From JBEATZ01 sp041178545 (GTDB taxonomy: Bacteria > Planctomycetota > UBA1135 > UBA2386), in NCBI GenBank assembly GCA_041178545.1, contig JBEGVB010000120.1, positions 1 through 10,311 of the forward strand: DNA of 10,311 bases, in the 5' to 3' direction. Each line of letters starts with the position of its first letter. The stretch's first letter is position 1. Made by a program: the position numbers and the translations under genes. Shown here piece by piece: positions 1-7,112 of the stretch. The notes beneath the pieces are model-generated. The model was not told where the DNA came from and made no database searches. It saw only the letters and a list, made by a program, of their open reading frames with translations.

Positions 1-967
1 CGAGCAGGGCGCTGCCCACGAACACGAGCAGTGCGTTGACGCCGTAGACCTGCAGCGGGTGGGCGAGACGGCGCATGCCGCGCACGGCAAACGCCCAGTG
101 GCACAGCCCCAGCAACACGGCACTGATGCCTCCGGTCCACAGCACGTAGCTGGAGGTCCAGATCGGCTTGTTGAGCGGGAACCAATGGCTCCAGGCGAGC
201 CCCAGCCCCGCGCACACGGTCCCGCCGAGCACCAGCACGCGGACCTTGGCGCTGTCGCTGCGCGGACTGCCAAGCACCTTGCCCGCCTCGAGGCCGAGGA
301 TGCAGGTTGCGACGGCCGGCAGCGTGCTCAGCACGCCCTCCGGGTCGTAGCCGAGACGGCCCTTCACGTACATGTGGCTGCCGAGCACCAGCTGGTCGAG
401 CCACGCCTGCAAGGTCTCCTTGGGCACGTCGAAGTTGGGCGCTGCGGCACCAGGTGCCGCCACCAGCACCAGCAACGCCCAGTAGCCGAGCAGCAGGCCG
501 ATGCCCACCGTGCGCACGGCGGCGGCGCTGCACCACAGGTGCAGCAGCGCCGTGAGCGCATAGCACACGCCGATGCGCTGCAGCACGCCTGCAACGCGCA
601 CCTGCAGGACAGGGTCGAGCAACGAGGCGCCCTCGGCCAGGCCGACCCACGGGAAGGAGTGCAGTGCGAGCCCGATGAGGAACAGCATCAAGCCGCGCCG
701 CAGCGCCTGCAGGCTGAGGACGGTGCGCGGCGTGCCCTGCGCGACCCTGCGCGCAAAGGCGGGCCAGATGGCGGCGCCGGCACAGAACAGGAACGAGGGG
801 AACACGAAGTCGGTGAACGTGCAACCGTGCCAGTCGCGGTGGCGCAGCTGTTCGTACTGCCACGTGGCACCCCACTTGCCGGGGTTGTTGACGAGGATCA
901 TCGCGGCAATGGTGAGGCCGCGCAGCGCGTCGAGGGCCACCCAGCGGGCAGCAGGCGCAGGGCTCAC
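1..967 (-). CDS. nagX: NagX / HGSNAT-like membrane acyltransferase (DUF5009 type), 3' end outside window
   Basis: Inner-membrane protein related to heparan-alpha-glucosaminide N-acetyltransferase and bacterial NagX. This family moves an acetyl group from cytoplasmic acetyl-CoA to an amino sugar on the far side of the membrane. Translating the minus strand from GTG at 967 gives 322 open residues to the window edge. Near the N-terminus is ALDALRGLTIA (about 11-21), followed by ILVNNPG. H43 lies in RHRDWHG, just before the segment TDFVFPSFLF (52-61), and aligns by motif with the active-site histidine of human HGSNAT. GVLQRIGVCY (about 127-136) and DPEGVLST (from D208) are further family motifs. 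Several hydrophobic helices fit a family of roughly 10-11 membrane spans and 360-400 residues, so perhaps 40-80 residues are missing. The GTG overlaps the murQ stop (GTGA), implying one operon and translational coupling. The family call is firm; the acceptor sugar is inferred. Confidence 0.87.
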   Translation of the reverse strand, partial: MSPAPAARWVALDALRGLTIAAMILVNNPGKWGATWQYEQLRHRDWHGCTFTDFVFPSFLFCAGAAIWPAFARRVAQGTPRTVLSLQALRRGLMLFLIGLALHSFPWVGLAEGASLLDPVLQVRVAGVLQRIGVCYALTALLHLWCSAAAVRTVGIGLLLGYWALLVLVAAPGAAAPNFDVPKETLQAWLDQLVLGSHMYVKGRLGYDPEGVLSTLPAVATCILGLEAGKVLGSPRSDSAKVRVLVLGGTVCAGLGLAWSHWFPLNKPIWTSSYVLWTGGISAVLLGLCHWAFAVRGMRRLAHPLQVYGVNALLVFVGSALL

Positions 968-1869
968 GCGCCCCCCACGGCGCGCCGCACGCTGCCGTGG
1001 GCCGCTTGCAGCCGCTCACGCGCTGCCGCGGGTTCGAGGCCCGCGAGCAGGCAGACGATGGCGGTCTTCACCTCGCCGCCGCACGCCGCGAGCTTCGCCT
1101 CTGCCTCGTCGAGGCTGCAGTGCGTGGCCTGCGCGACGATCCGTCGGCTGCGTGCCACGAGCTTCTCGTTGGTGGCCATCACGTCGACCATGAGGTTGCC
1201 GTGCACCTTGTGCAGCTTCACGAAGCAGCCGGTGGTGACCATGTTGAGCACCAGCTTGGTGGCAGTGCCTGCCTTGAGGCGCGTGGACCCCGTGAGCACC
1301 TCCGGGCCGGTCACCACCTCGATGGGCAGCTCTGCAGCAGCTGCCACCGGGCTGCCCGCGTTGCACACCACGGCAGCGGTGAGCGCCCCCTTCGCACGGG
1401 CGTACTCCAACGCACCCAGCACGTAGGGCGTGCGTCCGCTTGCAGCGATGCCCACCACGGTGTCCACCGCGCGCAACCCGATGGCCTCGAGGTCGGCGGC
1501 GCCAAGCGTGAGACTGTCCTCGGCGCCCTCCACCGCCTTCACGAAGGCAGGGGGACCACCGGCGATGAGCCCCACCACCACGCCAGGGTCGACGCTGAAC
1601 GTGGGCGGGCACTCGACGGCATCGAGCACGCCGAGCCTGCCCGAGGTGCCCGCACCGCAGTAGACGATGCGGCCGCCGCGGCGCATCCGATCGGACGCCG
1701 CGTCGACCAGGCGCGCAATGGCACCGAGCTGGCCACGCACCACTTCTGCAACCTGCCGGTCCTCGTCGTTCATCACGGCAAGCATGTCCAGGGTCGACAG
1801 CTCGTCGAGCTGCGTGGTGCGGGCGTTGCGTGCCTCCGTCGTGAGCCTGTCCAGATCCGGCTTGGTCAT
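964..1869 (-). CDS. murQ: N-acetylmuramic acid 6-phosphate etherase MurQ
   Basis: Cytoplasmic SIS-fold lyase that removes the D-lactyl ether from MurNAc-6-phosphate, giving GlcNAc-6-phosphate and D-lactate. It is the step that feeds MurNAc into amino-sugar metabolism. The 301-residue length is normal for MurQ. The N-terminus has the LTTEARNART family motif (9-18). The sugar-phosphate site is YCGAGTSGRLG (70-80), followed by DAVECPPTF. E86 there and E117 in AVEGAED have the same 31-residue spacing as the E. coli catalytic pair Glu89/Glu120. A second SIS segment IAASGRTPYV (141-150) and the long signature ending TKLVLNMVTTG (204-214) are intact. The ATG at 1869 has no clear Shine-Dalgarno sequence; a TATACT box lies 13 bp upstream, so the leader may be very short. 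The gene is divergent from the symporter and overlaps nagX downstream. Its substrate requires a kinase that is not seen here. Confidence 0.97.
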   Translation of the reverse strand: MTKPDLDRLTTEARNARTTQLDELSTLDMLAVMNDEDRQVAEVVRGQLGAIARLVDAASDRMRRGGRIVYCGAGTSGRLGVLDAVECPPTFSVDPGVVVGLIAGGPPAFVKAVEGAEDSLTLGAADLEAIGLRAVDTVVGIAASGRTPYVLGALEYARAKGALTAAVVCNAGSPVAAAAELPIEVVTGPEVLTGSTRLKAGTATKLVLNMVTTGCFVKLHKVHGNLMVDVMATNEKLVARSRRIVAQATHCSLDEAEAKLAACGGEVKTAIVCLLAGLEPAAARERLQAAHGSVRRAVGGA

Positions 1870-1911
1870 CGTGTGGGCGCGAAGTATAGCTGCGGCGCAG
1901 GAGCCCCGACC
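1870..1911. promoter_or_regulatory. Compact bidirectional promoter region between murQ and the symporter
   Basis: Only 42 bp separate the murQ start codon from the symporter start codon. The single AT-rich spot is at 1883-1890. Read on the minus strand it gives TATACT (1888-1883), a good -10 box 13 bp before the murQ ATG. Read on the plus strand it gives TATAGC (1885-1890), with TTGGTC 17 bp upstream at 1862-1867 as a weak -35 box. The minus-strand box has no convincing -35 partner. The two transcripts would therefore start within a few bases of each other and probably compete or respond together. Assignment is by eye. Confidence 0.4.
1899..1903 (+). promoter_or_regulatory. Shine-Dalgarno site that sets the TTG start of the symporter
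   Basis: AGGAG at 1899-1903 is followed by 8 bases and then TTG at 1912. This is ideal spacing and selects a non-ATG start. The next in-frame ATG, at 1978, would remove the first half of transmembrane segment 1 and has no comparable site upstream. Confidence 0.65.
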
Positions 1912-3390
1912 TTGCAGATCGCCACGTTCGACCTCGTGTTGCTGCTCGCCTACCTGGCGGCCACCGTTGCCTTCGGCATGTGGATCGGGCGCGGCCAGAA
2001 GTCCGCGAGCGACTACCTGCTGGGCAACCGCAACCTGCCGTGGTGGGCGCTGCTGATCTCGATCGTGGCCACCGAGACCTCCACCGCCACGTTCCTGAGC
2101 GTGCCCGGCATCGCATACGGCGGCAACCTCACGTACCTGCAGCTGCCGCTCGGCTACCTGGTGGGCCGCGCCATCGCAGCCGCCGTGTTGCTGCCGCTGT
2201 ACTTCCAGGGCCAGATGTTCACCGCCTACGAGGTGCTGCGGGTGCGTTCAGGGCCCGGGGTGCGCACGGTTGCGAGCGGCTTGTTCCTCGTGACGCGCAC
2301 GCTTGCCGACGGCCTGCGGCTCTACCTCGCTGCCGTGGTCGTGCAGACCATGACCGGCTACCCGCTCCCCTGGTGCGTGGGCATCAGCGGGGTCGCCACC
2401 CTCGTCTACACCCTGCACGGCGGCATCCGCGCCGTGGTTTGGACCGACGTGGTGCAGTTCTTCGTCTACATGCTGGGCGCACTGGCCGCGCTGGTGGTGA
2501 TGCACGAGCGCATCGGCCCGGTTGCACCCGGTGCCGAGGGTGGCCTTCCCGGCGCCTTCGCCCTCGCGGCCGAGCAGGGCAAGCTGCAGGTGTTCGACTT
2601 CGGCTTCGACCTCGCCAGCCCGTTCACGTTCTGGGCCGGGTTGCTCGGCGGCACCGTGCTGTCGATCGGCTCCCACGGTGTCGACCAGCTCATCGTGCAG
2701 CGCTACCTGAGCGCCCGCACCCTCGGCGACGCGCGCAAGGCGCTGCTTTGGAGCGGGCCCGTGGTGCTGGCGCAGTTCGCCGTGTTCCTGACCATCGGCA
2801 TCGCGTTGTTCGCGTTCTACAAGCAGCACCCGCCGGAGCAGCCCCTGGGCGGCGGCGACCGGGTGTTTGCCGACTTCATCGTGCGCCACCTGCCCACCGG
2901 GCTGGTGGGCATCGTGCTTGGTGCCGTGTTCTCGGCAGCCATGTCGACCCTGTCGAGCTCGCTGAGCGCCTCGGCCTCGGCACTCGTCAACGACTTCGTG
3001 CTGCCAGCGACCGGCCGCACGCAACAGGACCCGTTTGCCCTGCGCGCCGCCAAGGCTGCCACCGTGCTGTTCGCCGTGCTGCAGATGGCCGTCGGCGTGA
3101 GCGGCCTGGGCGGTGCGGATGCCGTGGTGAACAGCGTGCTGTCCATCGCCACCGTCACCACCGGCATCATCCTGGGCGTGTTCCTGCTCGCCCTGCCAGC
3201 GCGTTCGCTGCCTGCTGCCTCCCTCGTGGGCCTCGGCTGCGGCATCGCTGCCACGGCAGGCGTCGTGTTCGCGTTCCCGGTGCTCGGCTGGAAGGTCGGC
3301 TGGCCGTGGTACGGCATCGTGAGCTGTGGGGTCACCTGCCTCGCAGGGTTCGGTGCCCGCGCCGTGCTGGGTCGCTCAACGCGCGGCTGA
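1912..3390 (+). CDS. Sodium:solute symporter (SSS family), probable amino-sugar/MurNAc importer
   Basis: Secondary transporter of the SSS family (TC 2.A.21), which couples sugar or organic solute uptake to sodium entry. From TTG at 1912 the product is 492 residues, typical for the family, with about 13 hydrophobic segments. Visible family features are the N-terminal helix LLLAYLAATVAFG, then DYLLGNRNLPWWA (about 34-46) and ATETSTATFLSVPG (53-66). YTLHGGIRAVVWTDVVQ (166-182) is the signature around the sodium/substrate core. MSTLSSSL (344-351) carries the serines expected at the second sodium site. An AGGAG site 8 bp upstream supports the TTG start, which keeps helix 1 whole. The gene is divergent from murQ and convergent with the DUF3472 gene, overlapping it by 15 bp. 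Sequence alone does not fix the substrate. The murQ, nagX and namZ neighbours make MurNAc, or a small peptidoglycan sugar, the best guess. Confidence 0.92.
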   Translation: MQIATFDLVLLLAYLAATVAFGMWIGRGQKSASDYLLGNRNLPWWALLISIVATETSTATFLSVPGIAYGGNLTYLQLPLGYLVGRAIAAAVLLPLYFQGQMFTAYEVLRVRSGPGVRTVASGLFLVTRTLADGLRLYLAAVVVQTMTGYPLPWCVGISGVATLVYTLHGGIRAVVWTDVVQFFVYMLGALAALVVMHERIGPVAPGAEGGLPGAFALAAEQGKLQVFDFGFDLASPFTFWAGLLGGTVLSIGSHGVDQLIVQRYLSARTLGDARKALLWSGPVVLAQFAVFLTIGIALFAFYKQHPPEQPLGGGDRVFADFIVRHLPTGLVGIVLGAVFSAAMSTLSSSLSASASALVNDFVLPATGRTQQDPFALRAAKAATVLFAVLQMAVGVSGLGGADAVVNSVLSIATVTTGIILGVFLLALPARSLPAASLVGLGCGIAATAGVVFAFPVLGWKVGWPWYGIVSCGVTCLAGFGARAVLGRSTRG

Positions 3391-4668
3391 ACCCACGGGC
3401 GGCTGCGGGAGCCGTTCAAGTGCCTTCGGCAGTGCCTTGGTGGGCTCGCGCTGCAGTGGGTCGCCGTACCCCCGCACGCCGGCCTTGCCCGCGGGCTCGA
3501 CGAAACCGCCGTTGCGCAGTTCGAAGCGCTTGCCCACCACGGCCCCGCTGCGGTCGAGGCGCTGCCGCTCGCCGTGGGAGTCGTGGGTGAACCGCGCGGT
3601 CGTCAGCTCGACCCATGTGCCCGCCCGTGTGCGCACCCACGTGTCGCCGAAGTCGCAGTGGCGCTCGAGGTGGCCGTTCTCGCCGGCGAAGTTCTCGTTG
3701 AAGGAGTAGAGGCCGCGCAGCAGCTTGCCGTCCTTGGGCGCGCGGAAGCTGGCAATGAGGTGCCAGACCCCCTCCTCCGGGTCGAGCCACCACCCGCTGT
3801 AGGTCGTGTGCGTGCCATCTGCCTGCGCGTGCACGAGGAACGAGCGGCTCTCGCCGAGGCGCCATGGGTGGACGAGGTGGCTGTGGCCGCCGGTGCCCTC
3901 GTTGCCGAAGCCGGAGGCGTGGACACCAGTGCCCTTTGCGACCAGCTGGACCAGGTCGTCCGGGGCGACCTTGGAACGGTCGACGGCCTCGTTGCCGCTG
4001 TCCCACACGGAGAAGATGAGCCTCCGCTCGGTCGGCGAGTTGACCTGCATGCCGAAGTAGCCCCGGTTCCAGCCGGTCGCCATGTAGTAGCTCCACAGCG
4101 GGTCAGTGCGCGGCGTGAGCGTGCAGTGGAACCACTCGAGGTCTCCTGCCGCGTCCTCGGGCACCTGGTACCCGAGGTGCACGCTGGCTGCGTTCCTGCG
4201 CTCGACGTCGCCGAATCGGCAACCTGCTGCAGCAGGCCCGCCGAGCCCCAGGCTGCGCAGGACGGGAGGCTTGCCTGCCTTGGAGACGGCCCGGATGGCA
4301 TGGTACCCCCTGCCGGGGACGACCAGCGCGACCTGCACGTCGGGCCGCGTGGCGTCGACCTCGCCCTTGCTCGTGCCGCATGCGAACTCGAGACGCGTTC
4401 CCGGCGCGACGTCCCCGAGTGCAGGAGTCACCTGCAGCGAACCACCGCGCTCGAACCACCCGTACCAGAGCAGCGTGCCCTGCCAGGCGCGCACCGAGCC
4501 GTCGTCTGCACGACGCACGGCGTGCACGTCGGGTTCGGCGTATGCCGTGAAGGCTGGCACGACCACCGGCTGGGGCGAGGGCACCGGCTCCTGGCCCCAG
4601 AGGGGCGACAGGGCGAGCAAGGCGACACCGAGGACGACGTGCCGCAGGGGAACCTTGCGAATCGGCAT
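3376..4668 (-). CDS. Secreted DUF5077/DUF3472 domain protein
   Basis: Exported protein of 430 residues with no established biochemical role. A signal peptide covers residues 1-25: basic MPIRKVPLRH, a hydrophobic stretch VVLGVALLAL, and probable cleavage at LWG/Q. The first half (about 40-155) resembles DUF5077, a beta-sandwich thought to bind carbohydrate, with YHAIRAVSKAG in a conserved position. The second half (about 175-350) matches DUF3472, notably SYYMATGWNRGYFGMQVNS (193-211), RLIFSVWDSG (216-225) and the SFNENFAG turn (322-329). The C-terminus is a low-complexity Pro/Ala/Lys tail. An in-frame stop lies four codons before the ATG at 4668, so this is the earliest possible start; no good Shine-Dalgarno sequence is seen. 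The gene is divergent from namZ over 45 bp, suggesting shared control with peptidoglycan-sugar release. A glycan-binding or glycan-cleaving role is inferred from context. Confidence 0.85.
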   Translation of the reverse strand: MPIRKVPLRHVVLGVALLALSPLWGQEPVPSPQPVVVPAFTAYAEPDVHAVRRADDGSVRAWQGTLLWYGWFERGGSLQVTPALGDVAPGTRLEFACGTSKGEVDATRPDVQVALVVPGRGYHAIRAVSKAGKPPVLRSLGLGGPAAAGCRFGDVERRNAASVHLGYQVPEDAAGDLEWFHCTLTPRTDPLWSYYMATGWNRGYFGMQVNSPTERRLIFSVWDSGNEAVDRSKVAPDDLVQLVAKGTGVHASGFGNEGTGGHSHLVHPWRLGESRSFLVHAQADGTHTTYSGWWLDPEEGVWHLIASFRAPKDGKLLRGLYSFNENFAGENGHLERHCDFGDTWVRTRAGTWVELTTARFTHDSHGERQRLDRSGAVVGKRFELRNGGFVEPAGKAGVRGYGDPLQREPTKALPKALERLPQPPVGSAAR

Positions 4669-4713
4669 CGGTGCAGGCTACGCGCTGCAGCCCGCACGAC
4701 GTATCTTGGCACC
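4669..4713. promoter_or_regulatory. Short divergent intergenic region between the DUF3472 gene and namZ
   Basis: This 45-bp gap must hold the start signals for both flanking genes. Its only AT-rich patch is at 4701-4707. TATCTT (4702-4707) is a possible -10 box for namZ and ends 6 bp before the ATG, so the transcript would be leaderless or nearly so, in keeping with the lack of a Shine-Dalgarno sequence. No clear -35 box is seen for either direction. Confidence 0.3.
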
Positions 4714-5931
4714 ATGGGTTCCTGCACCGCACGACGCGCCACTGCCGCACTCTGCCTGTCCGCCCTCGCCGAGCTGCTCCCCGCGCAGCAGGCCGTTCCC
4801 GTGGTGCTCACGGGAACCGACGTGGTGGCACTGGAGGGCGCCGAGGTCCTCGAGGGACGCAGGATCGGCCTCGTCACCAACCACACCGGCCTCACGTGGG
4901 ACGGCAGGCGCACCATCGACGTGCTGAAGGCGCGTACCGACCTCACGCTGGTGACCCTCTTCTCGCCGGAACACGGGCTGCAGGGGACGCTCGACCGCGA
5001 CGGCATCGGCCACGGCATCGACGAGGCCACCGGGCTCAAGGTCTGGTCGCTCTACGGCGAGACTCGGAAGCCGACCAAGGCGATGCTCGAGGGAGTCGAC
5101 ACGCTCGTGTTCGACATCCAGGACATCGGTTGCCGGTTCTACACCTACGTGTCCACGATGGGCCTCGCGCTGGAGGCTGCGGCCGAGAACGGGTTGCGCT
5201 TCGTCGTGCTCGACCGCCCCAACCCCATCGACGGCGTGCACATGGCAGGCCCCGTGCTCGACCCGGGCATGGAGTCCTTCGTGGGCCACCACACGATCCC
5301 GCTGCGCCACGGCATGACCGCAGGCGAGCTCATGCGCATGCTGGTCGGCGAGAAGGGCATCCGCGCCGACGCGCACCTGGTGCCGTGCCGCGGGTGGCAG
5401 CGCGCGATGACCCTCGACCGCACCGGCCTCCCCTGGGTCAACCCGTCGCCCAACATGCGCAACCTCACACAGGCGCTGCTCTACCCCGGCATCGGCGTGG
5501 TCGAGGGCACCAACGTGTCGGTGGGACGCGGCACGGACACGCCCTTCGAGGTCGTGGGTGCGCCGTGGGTCGACGGCATCGCACTGGCATCGAGGCTGCG
5601 CGCAGCCGAGCTGCCCGGCGTGGCCTTCGTCCCCGTGCGCTTCACCCCCACCTCGTCCAAGCACGAGAAGAAGGAGTGCGGTGGCGTGCACATCGCGGTC
5701 ACCGACTGGAAGTCCTTCGAGCCGGTGCTGACGGGCCTCACGCTTGCGTGCGCCCTGCGCGACCTGTTCGGTGCCGAGTGGAAGCACGACAAGCTGCAGT
5801 GGCTGCTGCGGGACCAGGCTGCCTACGACGCATTCGTCGCTGGCAAGGACGCGCGCGAGATCGAGCGCGGATGGAAGCAGGAGCTCGACGTGTTCCGCAT
5901 GCGGCGCAAGCCCTTCCTGGTGTACCAGTGA
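4714..5931 (+). CDS. namZ: Secreted exo-beta-N-acetylmuramidase NamZ (DUF1343, GH171)
   Basis: Exo-acting glycosidase family that removes MurNAc from the non-reducing end of peptidoglycan glycan fragments. The product is 405 residues. A signal peptide covers 1-24 (basic start, ATAALCLSALAELLPA), with probable cleavage before Q25, so it acts outside the cytoplasm. Family motifs run in order: GLVTNHTGL (52-60), FSPEHGLQG (83-91), SLYGETRKPT (112-121), FDIQDIGCRFYTYVSTM (133-149), LDRPNPIDG (166-174), PLRHGMT, NPSPNMRNL, and VEGTNVSVGRGTDTPFE near two thirds of the length. The C-terminus RKPFLVYQ is typical. E86 of the EHG motif matches the glutamate proposed as catalytic in Bacillus subtilis NamZ (Glu92 in my recollection). 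The ATG at 4714 is the start that opens directly with a signal peptide. The stop overlaps the GTG of the next paralogue. Family identity is near certain; activity is inferred. Confidence 0.95.
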   Translation: MGSCTARRATAALCLSALAELLPAQQAVPVVLTGTDVVALEGAEVLEGRRIGLVTNHTGLTWDGRRTIDVLKARTDLTLVTLFSPEHGLQGTLDRDGIGHGIDEATGLKVWSLYGETRKPTKAMLEGVDTLVFDIQDIGCRFYTYVSTMGLALEAAAENGLRFVVLDRPNPIDGVHMAGPVLDPGMESFVGHHTIPLRHGMTAGELMRMLVGEKGIRADAHLVPCRGWQRAMTLDRTGLPWVNPSPNMRNLTQALLYPGIGVVEGTNVSVGRGTDTPFEVVGAPWVDGIALASRLRAAELPGVAFVPVRFTPTSSKHEKKECGGVHIAVTDWKSFEPVLTGLTLACALRDLFGAEWKHDKLQWLLRDQAAYDAFVAGKDAREIERGWKQELDVFRMRRKPFLVYQ

Positions 5932-7100
5932 CCACGTCGTTCGGCATCGACCTCGCGCCCACCGCCGCGCCACCCGTCCTCGGCTCCGCACGCAGGGTCG
6001 GGCTCGTGTGCAACCAGGCATCGGTGGACGCATCGTTCCGCCATGCGCCCGACGTGCTGCACGACGTGCTCGGGAGCAGGCTCGCAGCCCTGTTCGGCCC
6101 GCAGCACGGGCTGTGGTCGACGCAACAGGACAACATGGTCGAGACCGCGCACGGCGTGCACCCTCGCCTCGGTGTCCCGGTGCACAGTCTCTACTCGGAG
6201 ACGCGCAAGCCCACCCGGCGCATGCTACAGGGCCTCGACCTGCTGGTGGTCGACCTGCAGGACGTGGGCACGCGCGTCTACACGTACGTGTGGACGATGC
6301 TGCACTGCATGGAGGCGTGCGCCGAGGCAGGGATCCCGCTGCTCGTGCTGGACCGCCCCAACCCGTTGGGCGGCGCCGTGGCCGAGGGAGCGGTGCTGGA
6401 CCCCGCGTACCGCAGCTTCGTGGGACTCGCGCCGCTGCCCTTGCGCCACGGCCTCACCATGGCGGAGCTCGCTCGCCACCTCAACCGCACGCTGGACGTG
6501 GGGGTCGACCTGCACGTGCTGCCGATGACCGGCTGGGACCGTCGCATGCTCTGGTCCCACACCGGCCGTGCCTGGGTCCCACCGTCACCCAACCTGCCCC
6601 GGTTCGAGGGAGCCCTCGTGTACCCGGGTCAGGTGCTGGTCGAGGGCACCCAGTTGAGCGAGGGGCGCGGCACCACCACCCCGTTCGAGCAGTTCGGAGC
6701 GCCCTGGATCGATCCCTGGCGCCTGTTGGACGCGTTGCCCGCCACCGTCACCTCCGGCTGCACGCTGCGCCCCGTGGCCTTCGAGCCCACCTTCCAGAAG
6801 CACGTGCGCACCCAGTGCGCCGGATTGTTCGTGCACGTCACCGACCCCGACACCCTCCGCTCGCTGCGCCTCACGCTCGGGATCTTCCGCGCCCTGCGCC
6901 AGCTCTGGCCTGCGCAGTTCGCCTGGCTGCAGCCGCCCTACGAGTACGAGGCGGAGAAGATGCCCATCGACATCCTCACGGGCAGCAGCGCCGCCCGCGA
7001 GTGGGTCGACGGGCTCGGCGCCTGGGACGAGCTCGAGGGTCTGGCCGCCACCCCCGCCCACTGGTGGCAGACGGTGGCACCGAGCCTGCTCTACGCCTGA
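5928..7100 (+). CDS. Second NamZ-family protein (DUF1343, GH171), no signal peptide, variant active-site motif
   Basis: Paralogue of the preceding gene, 390 residues from a GTG that overlaps the upstream TGA (GTGA). Shared motifs are GLVCNQASV (25-33), FGPQHGLW (56-63), SLYSETRKPT (87-96), VDLQDVGTRVYTYVWTM (108-124), LDRPNPLGG, PLRHGLT, PPSPNLPRF and VEGTQLSEGRGTTTPFE. Two differences stand out. The N-terminus MTTSFGIDLAPTAAPP has no basic-hydrophobic leader, so the protein is probably cytoplasmic. The EHG glutamate is glutamine here (Q59, codon CAG at 6102-6104), and the following segment reads QQDNMVETAH rather than the usual sequence. The rest of the fold looks intact, so this is a diverged subfamily rather than a decaying copy. 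It may act on imported disaccharides, use another mechanism, or only bind the sugar. The family call is secure; the specific role is open. Confidence 0.92.
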   Translation: MTTSFGIDLAPTAAPPVLGSARRVGLVCNQASVDASFRHAPDVLHDVLGSRLAALFGPQHGLWSTQQDNMVETAHGVHPRLGVPVHSLYSETRKPTRRMLQGLDLLVVDLQDVGTRVYTYVWTMLHCMEACAEAGIPLLVLDRPNPLGGAVAEGAVLDPAYRSFVGLAPLPLRHGLTMAELARHLNRTLDVGVDLHVLPMTGWDRRMLWSHTGRAWVPPSPNLPRFEGALVYPGQVLVEGTQLSEGRGTTTPFEQFGAPWIDPWRLLDALPATVTSGCTLRPVAFEPTFQKHVRTQCAGLFVHVTDPDTLRSLRLTLGIFRALRQLWPAQFAWLQPPYEYEAEKMPIDILTGSSAAREWVDGLGAWDELEGLAATPAHWWQTVAPSLLYA

Positions 7101-7112
7101 CTCCCGCGGCGT

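Noticed and set aside
59..1426. Long plus-strand open frame of 455 codons opposite nagX and murQ
   Set aside because: It is antisense to two genes with intact family motifs, and its product is His/Arg/Ala-rich with no domain. Long antisense frames are common at this GC content.
997..1911. N-terminal extension of the symporter back to 997
   Set aside because: That part is antisense to murQ and not hydrophobic. The AGGAG site and first membrane helix mark TTG 1912 as the start.
3397..3417. Hairpin after the symporter stop (CGGCT/AGCCG with wobble extension)
   Set aside because: Short stem, two G-T pairs, no T tract, and it lies within the coding part of the convergent gene.
3574..4713. Plus-strand open frame running from 3574 into namZ1 as one 785-residue protein
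   Set aside because: The first 380 codons are antisense to the DUF3472 gene and show no domain. The signal peptide and family match begin at the ATG at 4714.
4738..4758. Possible lipoprotein box around Cys14 of NamZ1
   Set aside because: The residues before the cysteine (AAL) do not fit a lipobox, and the hydrophobic stretch continues past it to a normal signal peptidase I site.
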